Positions 40,496 through 49,955 are shown, numbered from the stretch's first letter. The stretch: DNA of 64,000 bases from Lederbergia panacisoli (GCF_024626525.1 NZ_JANJGU010000004.1:186001-250000); one strand, 5' to 3'. Notes: a model not told the origin generated them from the letters alone. Numbers and translations are program-made.

Positions 40496-40552
40496 TTTCT
40501 CATTGATTTCTCATCTTCTCATCCCCGTGTCCTCATATTAAATGGATATGAT
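40496..40552 (+). promoter_or_regulatory. Promoter of the second PepSY gene with TTCTCAT repeats
   Basis: TTTCTCAT at 40496-40503 and 40507-40514 (11-base step) and CTTCTCAT at 40515-40522, then TATGAT at 40547-40552. Direct repeats at one helical turn are typical OmpR-family binding sites. Confidence 0.65.
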
Positions 40553-40586
40553 GTAATTACATCAAACAAAGGGAGGACAAATTTAG

Positions 40587-41150
40587 ATGAAAAAGAATTT
40601 GCTGATCGCAGGAATTGCTGGTTTTGCCATTATGGGCGGGGTTGCTAGTGTAAACGCAATTTCCAATAGTGAATCGATTATTAAAAAAGAGGAAAGGTCA
40701 TCCATTATTACAATGGAAAAAGCAACTGAAATAGCCTTGAATGAGATGAGCGGAGATTTGAAAAGCATTAAATTAGAGAAAGAAAATAGTAAGTTAAAAT
40801 ATGAGGTTGATTTAGTATCGGATTACGATGAAATAGAAGTAGACATTGATGCGATTACTGGTGTAGTTATGAAGGTGGATAAAGAAAAAACGGAAAAAAC
40901 GGAAAAAACAGAAGAAACGAATATCAGATCTCAAAAATCAAATGAAGTTTCAAAGATCACTAGGGAAAAGGCCATTTCTATCGCTTTGGGTGATTCACGA
41001 GGAAAAGTGACGGAAGTTGATTTTGATGCAGAGGATCATGAATATGAGATTGAGTTTATTGCAAATAATCAAAAGGTCGAGATAAAAATAGATTCACAAA
41101 CAGGTAGAATCCTTGAAAAGGAATATGAAGATGTTCACGACGATAAATAA
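40587..41150 (+). CDS. Secreted PepSY-domain protein
   Basis: 187 residues: an N-terminal signal-like segment (LLIAGIAGFAIMGGVASVNA, about 4-23) that looks cleavable after VNA, then two PepSY repeats (ITMEKATEIALNEMSGDLKSI and ITREKAISIALGDSRGKVTEV, each shown up to 20-21 residues) joined by a charged linker rich in EKTEKTE. Likely the second output of the YkoGH-like system. GGGAGG lies 10 bases before the ATG. Confidence 0.82.
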   Translation: MKKNLLIAGIAGFAIMGGVASVNAISNSESIIKKEERSSIITMEKATEIALNEMSGDLKSIKLEKENSKLKYEVDLVSDYDEIEVDIDAITGVVMKVDKEKTEKTEKTEETNIRSQKSNEVSKITREKAISIALGDSRGKVTEVDFDAEDHEYEIEFIANNQKVEIKIDSQTGRILEKEYEDVHDDK

Positions 41151-41205
41151 ACTGTAAACAAAAGCATCGAACAGAAGATACTTCATTCAAAAAGGTGATG
41201 GAATA

Positions 41206-41631
41206 ATGGCTATTGAAATATTTAGACGGAAAGAGCAAAAGTATTTAATAACGAAGGAGCAATATTGTGAATTAGTCAAACAAATATTGCCTAATATGCA
41301 TCCGGATAAAAATGGTGTTTAAGGTAGATACACAATAACCACTTTATATTTTGAGAGTCTTGATAAGAGGATATATTTTGAAACAAATAATAAATATAGG
41401 TATAGGCAGAAGCTTTGCGTGTTTACGATGACACTTCCTATTGATGGAAAAGCTTTTTTTGAAGTAAAGCAAAAGCATAAAAAGGTCGTGAATAAAAGAA
41501 GAATGGTTATGCCTCTTAAAGAGGCATATCGCTATTTAACAAACAATCTCGACTCACCATTAAGAGAATATGAAACTTCTAATACACAAGTTTTACGTGA
41601 AATTCATTATAAAAATTTCAATGATGTTTAA
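41206..41631 (+). pseudogene. Broken VTC-domain (polyphosphate polymerase-like) gene
   Basis: Reading from ATG 41206 gives FRRKEQKYLITKEQYCELVK, the start of a VTC domain, up to an in-frame TAA at 41320-41322. The same frame continues with RYTITTLYFESLDKRIYFET, KYRYRQKL and FFEVKQKHKKVVNKRR, all VTC motifs, to 41631. The middle is shortened and the C-terminal half of the domain is missing. So one nonsense codon plus deletions. Such genes normally accompany CotH and DUF4956 genes, none of which is here. Confidence 0.8.
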
Positions 41632-41738
41632 AGTTGTAGACTTCAATTTAAATTTAGTCTTTTCAAATACTTGCAGTGGCACAAAAGGTAAAATTTTCTG
41701 TTGTGCCACTTCGCATTTTCCCTTTTTCATCCACCCTC

Positions 41739-41765
41739 ACTTCCTTTTAAAAAGGAAGTTTTTTT
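41739..41765 (+). terminator. Terminator-like hairpin
   Basis: ACTTCCTTTT pairs with AAAAGGAAGT and is followed by TTTTTT. An upstream AGTGGCACAA/TTGTGCCACT hairpin (about 41675-41710) lacks a T-run. Confidence 0.7.
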
Positions 41766-41848
41766 GTAAAATCAGATCAATTGCATTAATGTTATATTCA
41801 AGTAAGGTATATTTAAATTGAAAGAATTAATATTTGAGAGGTTCATAT

Positions 41849-42541
41849 ATGACTAGATTATTCCCTTATTTTTTCATACTCCTTTTAATCTTAAATCTTA
41901 TCGGTTGCTCTCGAAATACTAGTAACAGGGTTGAGGTTACGTTAGCAGAGCCGATTGACGGTGATACGATTGCTGTAATGTATAAAGGCGAACGAGAAAA
42001 AGTAAGATTTTTACTGGTGGATAGCCCTGAGACATCGCATCCCCGTCTAGGCGAACAACCTTATGGACTAGAAGCTAAAGAGTTCACTAGTAGCTTGGTG
42101 GAAAATGCCAATAAGATAGAAGTAGAGTTTGACATTGGACCAAATCAAGATAAATATGGACGCTTGCTTGCCTATGTGTATCTGGATGGAAAAATGATTC
42201 AAGAGGAATTGTTGAAGAGAGGATTAGCTAGAGTCGCATACATATACCCGCCTAACACTCGCTATGTTGATCAATTTGATGCTATTCAAAAAAAGGCTCA
42301 AAAAGATGGAGTGGGAATTTGGGAAATTGAGAATTACGCACAAGAGGATGGATTTCATCCTGAAACGATGGGTTCCAATTCAGAGGAGAGCTCGAAAGAC
42401 TGCCTAATAAAAGGAAATATTGGCTCTGAAAAAATCTATCATACACCAGACTCTCCTTGGTATGAACAAACAAAGCCAGAGATGATGTTTTGTACGGAGG
42501 AGGAAGCAGTGAAAGCGGGATTTCGTCCTCCAAAGCGTTAA
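41849..42541 (+). CDS. Thermonuclease-family lipoprotein
   Basis: 230 residues: lipobox LNLIGC (Cys20), then a staphylococcal-nuclease domain (about 30-165) with DGDTIAV, catalytic arginine and acids in KVRFLLVDSPET, and second arginine in KYGRLLAYVY. The C-terminal 50 residues (KGNIGSEKIYHTPDSPWYEQ, FCTEEEAVKAGFRP) form a small extra domain seen at the ends of other Bacillus surface nucleases. A surface nuclease for DNA scavenging is likely. ATG 41849 follows GAGAGG; the TTG at 41834 precedes it. Confidence 0.88.
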   Translation: MTRLFPYFFILLLILNLIGCSRNTSNRVEVTLAEPIDGDTIAVMYKGEREKVRFLLVDSPETSHPRLGEQPYGLEAKEFTSSLVENANKIEVEFDIGPNQDKYGRLLAYVYLDGKMIQEELLKRGLARVAYIYPPNTRYVDQFDAIQKKAQKDGVGIWEIENYAQEDGFHPETMGSNSEESSKDCLIKGNIGSEKIYHTPDSPWYEQTKPEMMFCTEEEAVKAGFRPPKR

Positions 42542-42578
42542 GTACTTTGCTTCAACTATGTAGAAAGTGAAAAAACAT

Positions 42579-42608
42579 GGTTATCGGGGTTTCTCGTAGC
42601 CTTTTTTT
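42579..42608 (+). terminator. Terminator after the nuclease
   Basis: GGTTATCG pairs imperfectly with CGTAGCC, then seven T. The following 42609-42894 shows no gene or clear element. Confidence 0.55.
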
Positions 42609-42894
42609 GTTGAATAGGTGAATAAGGAATTGAAAAAAACTATTGACTTTAAATTATTTTTTTAAAACCTTTTCGGTACAAATCGTCTCATTAGTGCGGG
42701 ATGTTATATGGGGGATAAAAATGATAAATCAAAATCGCTAGATAACTTCAATCATTGATATTTCTGTAAGTTTTGAAAAAAGTTAATCAGAAATGCATGG
42801 GATAAGAGCTCCGGCTTATATCTTATTTGAACAGTGATGGTGGAAATGGTTTGAAATTACTTTCAACAAAAAAAGTTAGAACGAAGTGAAATCC

Positions 42895-43380
42895 ACTAAC
42901 CCCTTAAAAATCTCAATTTCTTCGGGGAATAGGGCTCTTTTTTTGTTAAATTCATTACCTTTTTCGATGAATGTTTGACATCTGCTGTAATACTATAAAC
43001 ATCACTAAAACCTAATTCATTTAATCCATGCCCTAAGCAGGCTAATGCCCCTTCAGTTGCTTATCCTTTTCCCAGGCCTCTTTTTTTAATCGCCATCCAA
43101 TTTCTATACACGGTGTAAAATCAGCCTCTAATGTTGCCCTGTGAAAACCTACAAATCCTATAAAATCATTATTTTCCTTCACTTCCACGGCATATAACCC
43201 AAATCCACATTCTTTAAATTCTGATAAAATTAATTTAAAGAACGCATTTGTTTCTTACTTCGATAAAGTTTTGGGAAAATACCTCATGACTTTTTCATCT
43301 GCATTTATTCGACTAAATGGCTCTAGATCAGTTTCATCCCAATCACGCAATAGTAATCTGGATGTTTCAAAATATATCAT
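42895..43380 (-). pseudogene. Broken GNAT (RimJ/RimL-like) acetyltransferase gene
   Basis: From ATG 43380 on the minus strand: FETSRLLLRDWDETDLEPF, then FFKLILSEFKECGFGLYAVE, FIGFVGFHRATLEADFTPCI and IEIGWRLKK, the usual GNAT order. There are three lesions: TAA after FPKTLSK; a one-base loss in the A-run after GWRLKK, which shifts frame; and TAA in place of the tyrosine of GKGYATEG. The tail after ITADVKH no longer matches. Clearly decayed. Confidence 0.82.
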
Positions 43381-43430
43381 TTCACACCCCGATAATCTGC
43401 CATTTTGTTTACATAGTCATCATCGATTGA

Positions 43431-43976
43431 TCATAGATTCCTCTCCAACAAAACCCCCACTTGTTCCGCCATCAGATACGGTGGATAAGGCATTTCATTT
43501 TTGACCCACCACTCCACAATCCCGATATACGACATCACTATAAACTGGAGAATAATCTCTTCATTTAAACCTCGGTTTTTCCCCGTATTAACTTTGATTT
43601 CATTCTTGAATTGTTCCGAGAGAAATCCAAGGAACTGTGTTCGGAAATGCGGCACGCCACTGCTTGCCAACATCGCAGAAAAGAATAAAAAATTTTCCTT
43701 GATGTAATCGAACCAGATTTGATTTGCGTCTATATAATCCAATTCTGATGCGGCATCGTGCAGCTCTTCCATTTCATGCAGATGTTCCTCAATAAGCTTT
43801 TCGAGTAAATCAAATTTATCAACGTAAAAAGAATAGATTGTTCCACGGCTAACATTGGCTTTGTCGGAAATCTCATGCATCGTAATGTCAGCAAAACTTT
43901 TTTCTGAAATTAACTCAATAATAGCATTTTTAATCGTTTCTTGCGTTTTTATTCTTCTTCTATCAACTCTAGACAT
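43431..43976 (-). CDS. TetR family regulator
   Basis: 181 residues. The helix-turn-helix at about 25-48 reads ITMHEISDKANVSRGTIYSF, followed by a helical ligand domain with WFDYIKENFLFFSAML. The C-terminal part resembles the TetR_C_33/AcrR-like group of Bacillus. ATG 43976 gives the usual basic N-terminus (MSRVDRRRIKTQETIKNAI) and has AAGGAAG upstream; the longer frame adds 17 unlikely residues. Target unknown: no exporter lies directly beside it. Confidence 0.83.
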   Translation of the reverse strand: MSRVDRRRIKTQETIKNAIIELISEKSFADITMHEISDKANVSRGTIYSFYVDKFDLLEKLIEEHLHEMEELHDAASELDYIDANQIWFDYIKENFLFFSAMLASSGVPHFRTQFLGFLSEQFKNEIKVNTGKNRGLNEEIILQFIVMSYIGIVEWWVKNEMPYPPYLMAEQVGVLLERNL

Positions 43977-44054
43977 TATAGAAATCAACTTCCTTATCGT
44001 ATTATATTTTAATGGTAATTTGTGCATTAATGAACATATTTAGGTTAATTGAAT

Positions 44055-44085
44055 GCCGTAAAAGGACTATCCTTTCTCTTACGGC
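44055..44085. terminator. Hairpin after the AraC gene
   Basis: GCCGTAAAAGGA pairs with TCCTTTCTCTTACGGC (stems GCCGTAA/TTACGGC and AAAGGA/TCCTTT). No T-run on either side, so terminator function is uncertain. Confidence 0.4.
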
Positions 44086-44133
44086 TTAAATGATACATCC
44101 ACCCCAACTAATCTTGACCAGTCCGATAAAACT

Positions 44134-45051
44134 TCATGCATTAAGTCTTTGTTCATATTTTTCTTTCAGGCGCTTTATATCCTCTCTAGGTGGCAGACCA
44201 AACATACGGGAATATTCACGACTGAATTGGGAAGGACTTTCATAGCCAACACGATATGCGACATCGGCAGCATCTGTTGATTCGGATAATAATATTCGTC
44301 TTGCATCCTGCAGTCTCAGTTGCTTTTGGAATTGGATCGGGCTCATGGCAGTAACATCTTTAAAATGCCTATGGAGCGAAGAAACGCTCATATTGGCAAT
44401 TTCCGCAAGCTCTTCGATACGGATTGGCTTATCGTAGTTCATTTTGATTTGTTCGATAACTTCTCCTATGTGATAGGTATAGCTTCCTTCTATGGCAATT
44501 TGTCCTAAAGAAACCCCAAATGGTCCTTGCAGTATTCTGTAAAGTATTTCCTTTTTGAAAAGAGGAGCAAGTACTGGTATATCTTTAGGATTCTCGAGCA
44601 AACGAGCTAATCTAATGGCTGCATCCAAAATCGATATCTCTATCTCGCTTACAAACATTGCTCGCTTAGCCTTCCCTTTTGAACTAACATGGGTTTTGGA
44701 ATCACTTATCACTTCTAAAATTTCACTCGGCGAAAAATCAATCTTGAAACACATATATGGAACATCAGAAGATGCCTCAGCAACCCTTCCTGTAACCGGC
44801 AAATCAACTGATGAAACGAGGTAATTCCCAGGACCATATACAAAGCGCTCTTCTGCAAGAACTACTTCTTTTACTCCTTGAACAACAATACAAAGAGAAG
44901 GCTTTTGAACTATATGTTTTGATTCGGTAACATTCGATACACGAATAAAAAATAGCGATGGGATAGCGGTTGAATAATAACCGTCCTGTCCGGAATAACG
45001 TTCTATTAATCTCGCAAGCTCATTCTGCTGTGTGGATATATGTTCAGTCAT
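44134..45051 (-). CDS. AraC family regulator (YqhC-like)
   Basis: 305 residues: N-terminal AraC_N sensing domain (about 20-170, with PSLCIVVQGVKEVVLAEERF), and two helix-turn-helix motifs at about 205-295 (IRIEELAEIANMSVSSLHRHF and YRVGYESPSQFSREYSRMFG). It is divergent from an aldo/keto reductase. In E. coli the related YqhC activates aldehyde reductase genes yqhD and dkgA, so an aldehyde-responsive activator of the reductase is a good guess. AGGAGG-like site before the ATG. Confidence 0.88.
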   Translation of the reverse strand: MTEHISTQQNELARLIERYSGQDGYYSTAIPSLFFIRVSNVTESKHIVQKPSLCIVVQGVKEVVLAEERFVYGPGNYLVSSVDLPVTGRVAEASSDVPYMCFKIDFSPSEILEVISDSKTHVSSKGKAKRAMFVSEIEISILDAAIRLARLLENPKDIPVLAPLFKKEILYRILQGPFGVSLGQIAIEGSYTYHIGEVIEQIKMNYDKPIRIEELAEIANMSVSSLHRHFKDVTAMSPIQFQKQLRLQDARRILLSESTDAADVAYRVGYESPSQFSREYSRMFGLPPREDIKRLKEKYEQRLNA

Positions 45052-45258
45052 AAAATCCTCCTAGTTCTTTTGACCTTGGTATTTCCATTATAATTCATTT
45101 TTACCTATTGAGTAAGTGTTGTGAGAGGATTAGGCAATCATTTGCGAAGATTTAGATAACGTTTGCTTTTTTGTATCTGCCATAATAAGAGTGGTAAAAG
45201 CCTCTTGATGATTGAAAATAATAAAATACTCGGCTAATGAAAGTGAGGGATTGGGAAA

Positions 45259-46236
45259 ATGGAATATGTAAAACTTGGAAATACCGGGCTAGATGTTTCG
45301 CGAATTTGTCTCGGAACAATGGGGTTTGGTGATGTTAACACCGGGTTTCATCCATGGGTGCTTGATGAGGAGGACAGTCGCACTGTCATTAAAAAGGCCC
45401 TTGATTTAGGAATCAACTTCTTTGATACAGCGAATGTGTATTCAAGTGGAACGAGCGAGGAATATGTTGGGCGTGCTTTAAAGGATTTTGCCAATCGTGA
45501 TGAAGTTGTGATCGCAACTAAGGTTCGTTTCCGTATGCATGATGGCCCGAATGGGGAAGGGCTTTCCCGAAAGGCGATCATGAGTGAAGTCGATAAGAGC
45601 CTTAAGAGATTAGGAACAGATTATATAGATCTCTATCAAATTCACCGCTGGGATTACAATACTCCGATTGAAGAAACAATGGAAGCATTACACGATTTAG
45701 TAAAGGCGGGGAAGGTTAGATATATTGGTGCTTCCGCAATGTACGCTTGGCAATTTTTGAAGGCATTGCATGTAGCAGAGAAAAATGGCTGGACTCGATT
45801 TGTATCCATGCAAAATCATTATAACCTCATGTATCGCGAAGAGGAGAGAGAAATGCTGCCTCTTTGTAAAGAAGAAAAAATTGCGGTGATTCCGTATAGT
45901 CCGCTTGCCTCAGGAAGATTGACTCGTGACGTGACAGATACTACATATCGTTCCGAAACGGATCGTGCTCAGAAAGCAAAATATGATGCGACTGCCGAAC
46001 ATGACCGATTGGTAGTAGAACGCGTTGCAGCGCTAGCTGAAAAACGCGGGATTCCTCGTGCTCAAATCGCACTTGCCTGGTTATTGAATAAAGAACCGGT
46101 GACAGCCCCAATTGTCGGTGCAACAAAAATTTCACATCTTGAGAATGCTATAGCGGCGCTTTCAGTGGAGCTTTCCCCTGAAGAAATGGCGTTCCTTGAA
46201 GAGCCATATGTTCCACATCCGATTAGTGGATTTTAA
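45259..46236 (+). CDS. Aldo/keto reductase
   Basis: 325 residues, NADPH-dependent TIM-barrel reductase. The catalytic tetrad is visible: D56 and Y61 in FFDTANVYSSG, K88 in IATKVRF and H129 in YQIHRWD. The C-terminal NADPH site includes LNKEPVTAPIVGATK. It is of the YajO/IolS-like group. Divergent from the AraC-type regulator. Likely detoxifies aldehydes. Confidence 0.9.
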   Translation: MEYVKLGNTGLDVSRICLGTMGFGDVNTGFHPWVLDEEDSRTVIKKALDLGINFFDTANVYSSGTSEEYVGRALKDFANRDEVVIATKVRFRMHDGPNGEGLSRKAIMSEVDKSLKRLGTDYIDLYQIHRWDYNTPIEETMEALHDLVKAGKVRYIGASAMYAWQFLKALHVAEKNGWTRFVSMQNHYNLMYREEEREMLPLCKEEKIAVIPYSPLASGRLTRDVTDTTYRSETDRAQKAKYDATAEHDRLVVERVAALAEKRGIPRAQIALAWLLNKEPVTAPIVGATKISHLENAIAALSVELSPEEMAFLEEPYVPHPISGF

Positions 46237-46254
46237 TTTAGTATGAAGTAAAGA

Positions 46255-46300
46255 AAATGCAGGAATATCATTTATTTTTTAAAATGGTATTTCTGCATTT
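46255..46300 (+). terminator. Terminator-like hairpin after the reductase
   Basis: AAATGCAG and inner AATA-CATTT pair with AAATG-TATT and CTGCATTT; T-rich after it. Confidence 0.5.
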
Positions 46301-46340
46301 CATTCATATTGTTATTTGATTCTTCTAAGGAGGACTAAAT

Positions 46341-47563
46341 TTGTTTACACGAATAATAAATCTATTTGCTATTAAAGGATATAGCGTTTTAGTGATTTGT
46401 TTACTGCTGATTGGTATGGGAATTTCTATTACCTCTCCATATATTCCGTTGTTTTTAACAGAAGATTTTGGAATGAGTGCAGGAGCTTTTGGTGTTTTCA
46501 TGGCGATAAGTTCGCTAAGCGGCGTGATCATAAACTCGCTCATTGCTAAATATTCAGATAGTGGGATGGATCGAAGATGGATTATCATTGTTGCGGCGTT
46601 TTCAGCTGCATTAGCTTATTCCTCTTATCTTATGTTTCATAACTTCTTAATTCTTCTTCTTTTCGTAACCATTTTTAATGGATTAGCTGCACCCGTCATG
46701 CCGCAAATCTACGCATACGCGCATGAATCAGCAAATGCAAGCAAATCAGATGACAAGACCTTAGCGCTATCCTCATTGCGTTCTCTTGTTTCCTTCGGAT
46801 TTCTAATAGGGCCATTATGTGGGACCCTAATTTTAGTACTTGCTGGATATAAGGGGATCTTTCTTGGAACAGCAGCCCTTTATCTTACAGTCGCTTCCCT
46901 TGTATTTTTCTTCTTAAGAAAAATGGAAATGGCTAATAATGCTGTAAAAAAGAAAAAATCAGGTGTCTCTTTGATTAAAAATAGGCAAATTAGACTGCCA
47001 TTCATCCATTCATCGCCTTTCTCCTTCTATTTGCTATTAATGCCATTCATTTGATCATAATACCGTTGTTTATTGTAAATGAACTTCATGGGACGTTTAA
47101 GGATGTCGGAATTGTTGTTAGTATTTGCGCTGGTTTGGAAATCCCGATTATGCTTGGACTAGGTGCTTTAGGAAAAAAGGTATCCAATCATACTTTGATC
47201 ATTTATGGTTGTATGATTTTAGTCATCTATTACATTATTTTAAGCGTAGCCACGCAGTCGTGGCAATTAATCCCGGCGCAGCTTCTTCAAGCTGCCTTTG
47301 TGGCGATTGTTATGGGCAACGGATTAAGCTACTTTACGGAACGACTACCGAATTCACCAGGACTTGCCACAACGATTTATTACAACGGCTCTACTCTTGG
47401 AAGGTTAGTAGGAAGTCTAGCGGGAGGATTGATTGCCCAGTTACTAGGATTTCGTTATGTTTTTTGGGTATGTCTGTTACTTGCAGTTCTATCATTCATT
47501 TTATTATGGAGGACAAAACCTCTTGGGAAAAGCTCCAAAGTGACGAGTGAGGTCAGGGCATAA
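46341..47563 (+). pseudogene. MFS transporter (SET-like) frameshifted by 8-base duplication
   Basis: Two frames make one 12-segment MFS protein: 46341-47054 ends in a false FIHSSPFSFYLLLMPFI, and the true continuation FIAFLLLFAINAIHLIIIP runs in another frame to 47563. CATTCATC is present twice in tandem at 46999-47006 and 47007-47014. Removing one copy restores LPFIAF and a single frame of about 400 residues. It starts at TTG 46341, seven bases after AAGGAGG. The sequence is of the sugar-efflux (SET) type. Otherwise undecayed, so the lesion is recent or reversible. Confidence 0.85.
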
Positions 47564-47670
47564 GGGAATGAAGGCGATTCCATGATAGAATAGACGGTGT
47601 ATATAATACACAAGTTCAATCTATGAAAGTAAAAAAATATGATGATCTACTCACCTTGGGAGGAAAACAA

Positions 47671-48834
47671 ATGGAGCGCTTATGGACGAAGTCTTTTATC
47701 CTAATGATCCTAGGAACTTTATTTCTATTCATCGGATTTTATATGTTATATCCGACCTTGCCGATCTATATTAAGCAAATAGGTGGAAACGAGTCACAGG
47801 TTGGATTGGCAATGGGTACGTTCATGTTATCTGCTGTTTTGATACGTCCGATTATTGGTGGACTATTAGATCGTTTTGGAAGGCGTCCGTTTATTGTCTG
47901 TGGTCTGCTATTTTTTTCATTGTTTATGTATTTATACGAGTGGACATCGGCGGTTTTGCTATTATTGGGACTTAGGGTGTTGCACGGGATGACTTGGGGT
48001 GTTACGACTACCGCTATGACGACAGCCATTACAGATATGATTCCATCTAATCGTCGCGGAGAGGGTTTTGGGTGGTCTGGTATGGCGATGACTTTAGCAA
48101 TGGCCATTGGTCCAATGTTTGGTCTCTGGATTAGTGATAATCTATCTTTTCAATCCCTGTTTTTTATATCAGCTGCGCTCTCTGTCGTCGCATTGACCAT
48201 GACGTTTGGAGCCAAAATGCCGTTTCAACCGAAAAAAGCAGCTGGTAGAATGGAAATGTTTGGAAAATCCGTCATGCCAGTCGCGGCATCAGTCTTTTTC
48301 CTATTTATCGCTTACGGCGGTATTACTACCTTCATTCCGTTATTTGCTCATTCTCTACATGTCAATTCTGGTTTGTTTTTTCTCGTATACTCCGCAACAC
48401 TATTTCTAATCCGTCCCTTTGCCGGGAAGCTTTCTGATTTAAAAGGAGAGTCGTTTGTCATCGTGCCGTCTCTTTTTGTCACCATAATTGCTTTGATTAC
48501 GTTAAGCCTATCAACTGGGTTGCTAGGTATACTTGCCTCGGCTGTTTTATATGGTATCGGTTTTGGTTCCGCGCAGCCAGCTCTTCAGGCAGCAATGCTT
48601 CGTTTTGTTCAACCAGAACGTATGGGTGTAGCTAATGCCACTTTTTCTACAGCTATTGACCTTGGTATCGGGCTAGGTGCGATTATACTAGGTTGGGTAT
48701 CGCAATTCTGGAATTATCGACTGTTATTCACGGTAAGTGCCATGTCAGTCGCCTGTTCCTTAGTATTGTTCTTTTTCCTCGTGGTTCGTCTTTCGAATAA
48801 AAAAAAGTCAAGTATGGATGTGCAAAGTTCCTGA
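47671..48834 (+). CDS. MFS transporter
   Basis: 387 residues, twelve membrane segments. The loop 2-3 motif reads GGLLDRFGRRP (about 60-70), the standard MFS A motif. The N-terminal signature FLFIGFYMLYPTLPIYIKQI is like the YfkF/arabinose-efflux-type drug and metabolite exporters. ATG 47671 follows TTGGGAGG; the open frame to 47623 lacks a ribosome site. Likely an exporter; substrate unknown. Confidence 0.88.
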   Translation: MERLWTKSFILMILGTLFLFIGFYMLYPTLPIYIKQIGGNESQVGLAMGTFMLSAVLIRPIIGGLLDRFGRRPFIVCGLLFFSLFMYLYEWTSAVLLLLGLRVLHGMTWGVTTTAMTTAITDMIPSNRRGEGFGWSGMAMTLAMAIGPMFGLWISDNLSFQSLFFISAALSVVALTMTFGAKMPFQPKKAAGRMEMFGKSVMPVAASVFFLFIAYGGITTFIPLFAHSLHVNSGLFFLVYSATLFLIRPFAGKLSDLKGESFVIVPSLFVTIIALITLSLSTGLLGILASAVLYGIGFGSAQPALQAAMLRFVQPERMGVANATFSTAIDLGIGLGAIILGWVSQFWNYRLLFTVSAMSVACSLVLFFFLVVRLSNKKKSSMDVQSS

Positions 48835-48842
48835 TTGTTTAT

Positions 48843-49075
48843 TTTAGTGTAGGTGAGGATTCATAGGCGGAGAATTTCCTGCTAATATATATAGGAGGCT
48901 TAAGGAGCTGATATAAACGGAGATATTCCGCTTAACTGTTCTAAATGAGACTAAATTCAAAGATTTGGATGATATAAACGGAAATACTTCCCTTATTATT
49001 AATAAAATATGGGTACTTCCCAATTTAAACGGAATGTATCCGTTTATTTAAATCAACATTCTGCGAGCCAATATA
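48843..49075 (-). repeat. Class C hairpin-repeat element, copy 2 (inverted)
   Basis: The reverse complement aligns with 19679-19915 over its length: both contain TCCGTTTAAATTGG, ATACCCATAT- or GTACCCATAT-like text, TTTCCGTTTATATCATC, GGAATATCTCCG and TTAGCAGGAAATTCTCCGCC, in the same order. The perfect head AAACGGA/TCCGTTT is at about 49027-49045. It fills the gap between the MFS gene and the esterase. Confidence 0.8.
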
Positions 49076-49118
49076 AAAGAAACTAAATTAATTTTTATAA
49101 AAGAAGGGGAGATTGTAG

Positions 49119-49955
49119 ATGGCATTACTTCAAGTGAATTTTTTGTCAAGTTCATTGGGGAGAACCATTCCAATGAATGTTATTTTACCTGTTGATAAAA
49201 TGACGTTTCCCGGGATGCCTGTAAGGGAGGACAAGCCATACAAAACTTTGTATCTACTTCATGGGGTGTTAGGGAATTATACTGACTGGGTAACCGGAAC
49301 GAACATTGTAAGATATGCAATGGAGAATGATCTAGCTGTCGTCATGCCTTCAGGTGACAACATGTTTTACGTTGATAATCCCTGGACAGTGAGCAATAGT
49401 TATGGTGAGTTTATTGGGAAGGAATTAGTGGAGATTACGAGGAAAATGTTCCCGCTATCCGATAAAAGAGAGGATACATATATTGCTGGACTTTCGATGG
49501 GAGGTTTCGGTGCTATTAGAAATGGTTTAAAATACCATGATACATTTGGGTATATTGCTGGACTATCTTCAGCCCTGGTTATCGATGGCGCTGAAAAGAT
49601 GACAAACGATAGCCCACTTTTCTTTGCAAATCGAAACTTTTTTGAAGGATGTTTTGGAGATGTTTCCAGGGTGGCTGAAAGTGATATGAACCCAAAATGG
49701 CTGGCTAAGAAGCTTGTAGAAGAAAAGGCAGATATACCAAAGATTTACATGGCTTGTGGTGAAGGGGACAGCCTGCTTGAAGCAAACAGGAGTTTAAAAG
49801 ATTACTTAGGGAATATTGGAATTGACCTTACATATGAAGAAGGACCAGGGGGACATGATTGGGACTTCTGGGGTGAATATATTAAGAAAGTGTTGGATTG
49901 GCTTCCACTGGAAAATAAAAATGCAGGAATCAACAGTGGGAATGTTGGGGTCTAA
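49119..49955 (+). CDS. Alpha/beta-hydrolase esterase (EstA/esterase D family)
   Basis: 278 residues. Catalytic triad visible as S126 in AGLSMGGFG, D217 in CGEGDSLL and H246 in GPGGHDWDFW. LYLLHGVLGNYTDW supplies the oxyanion loop. No signal peptide. The family includes tributyrin esterase EstA and S-formylglutathione hydrolases; the N-terminus (MALLQVNFLSSSLGR) matches the tributyrin esterase branch. AAGGGGAG precedes the ATG. Single gene. Confidence 0.9.
   Translation: MALLQVNFLSSSLGRTIPMNVILPVDKMTFPGMPVREDKPYKTLYLLHGVLGNYTDWVTGTNIVRYAMENDLAVVMPSGDNMFYVDNPWTVSNSYGEFIGKELVEITRKMFPLSDKREDTYIAGLSMGGFGAIRNGLKYHDTFGYIAGLSSALVIDGAEKMTNDSPLFFANRNFFEGCFGDVSRVAESDMNPKWLAKKLVEEKADIPKIYMACGEGDSLLEANRSLKDYLGNIGIDLTYEEGPGGHDWDFWGEYIKKVLDWLPLENKNAGINSGNVGV

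Noticed and set aside
41570-41821. 83-residue open frame after the VTC remnant
   Set aside because: It spans two hairpins and a terminator; no ribosome site and no domain.
43271-43504. 77-residue plus-strand open frame
   Set aside because: It lies antisense to the GNAT pseudogene and the TetR gene end, with no ribosome site.
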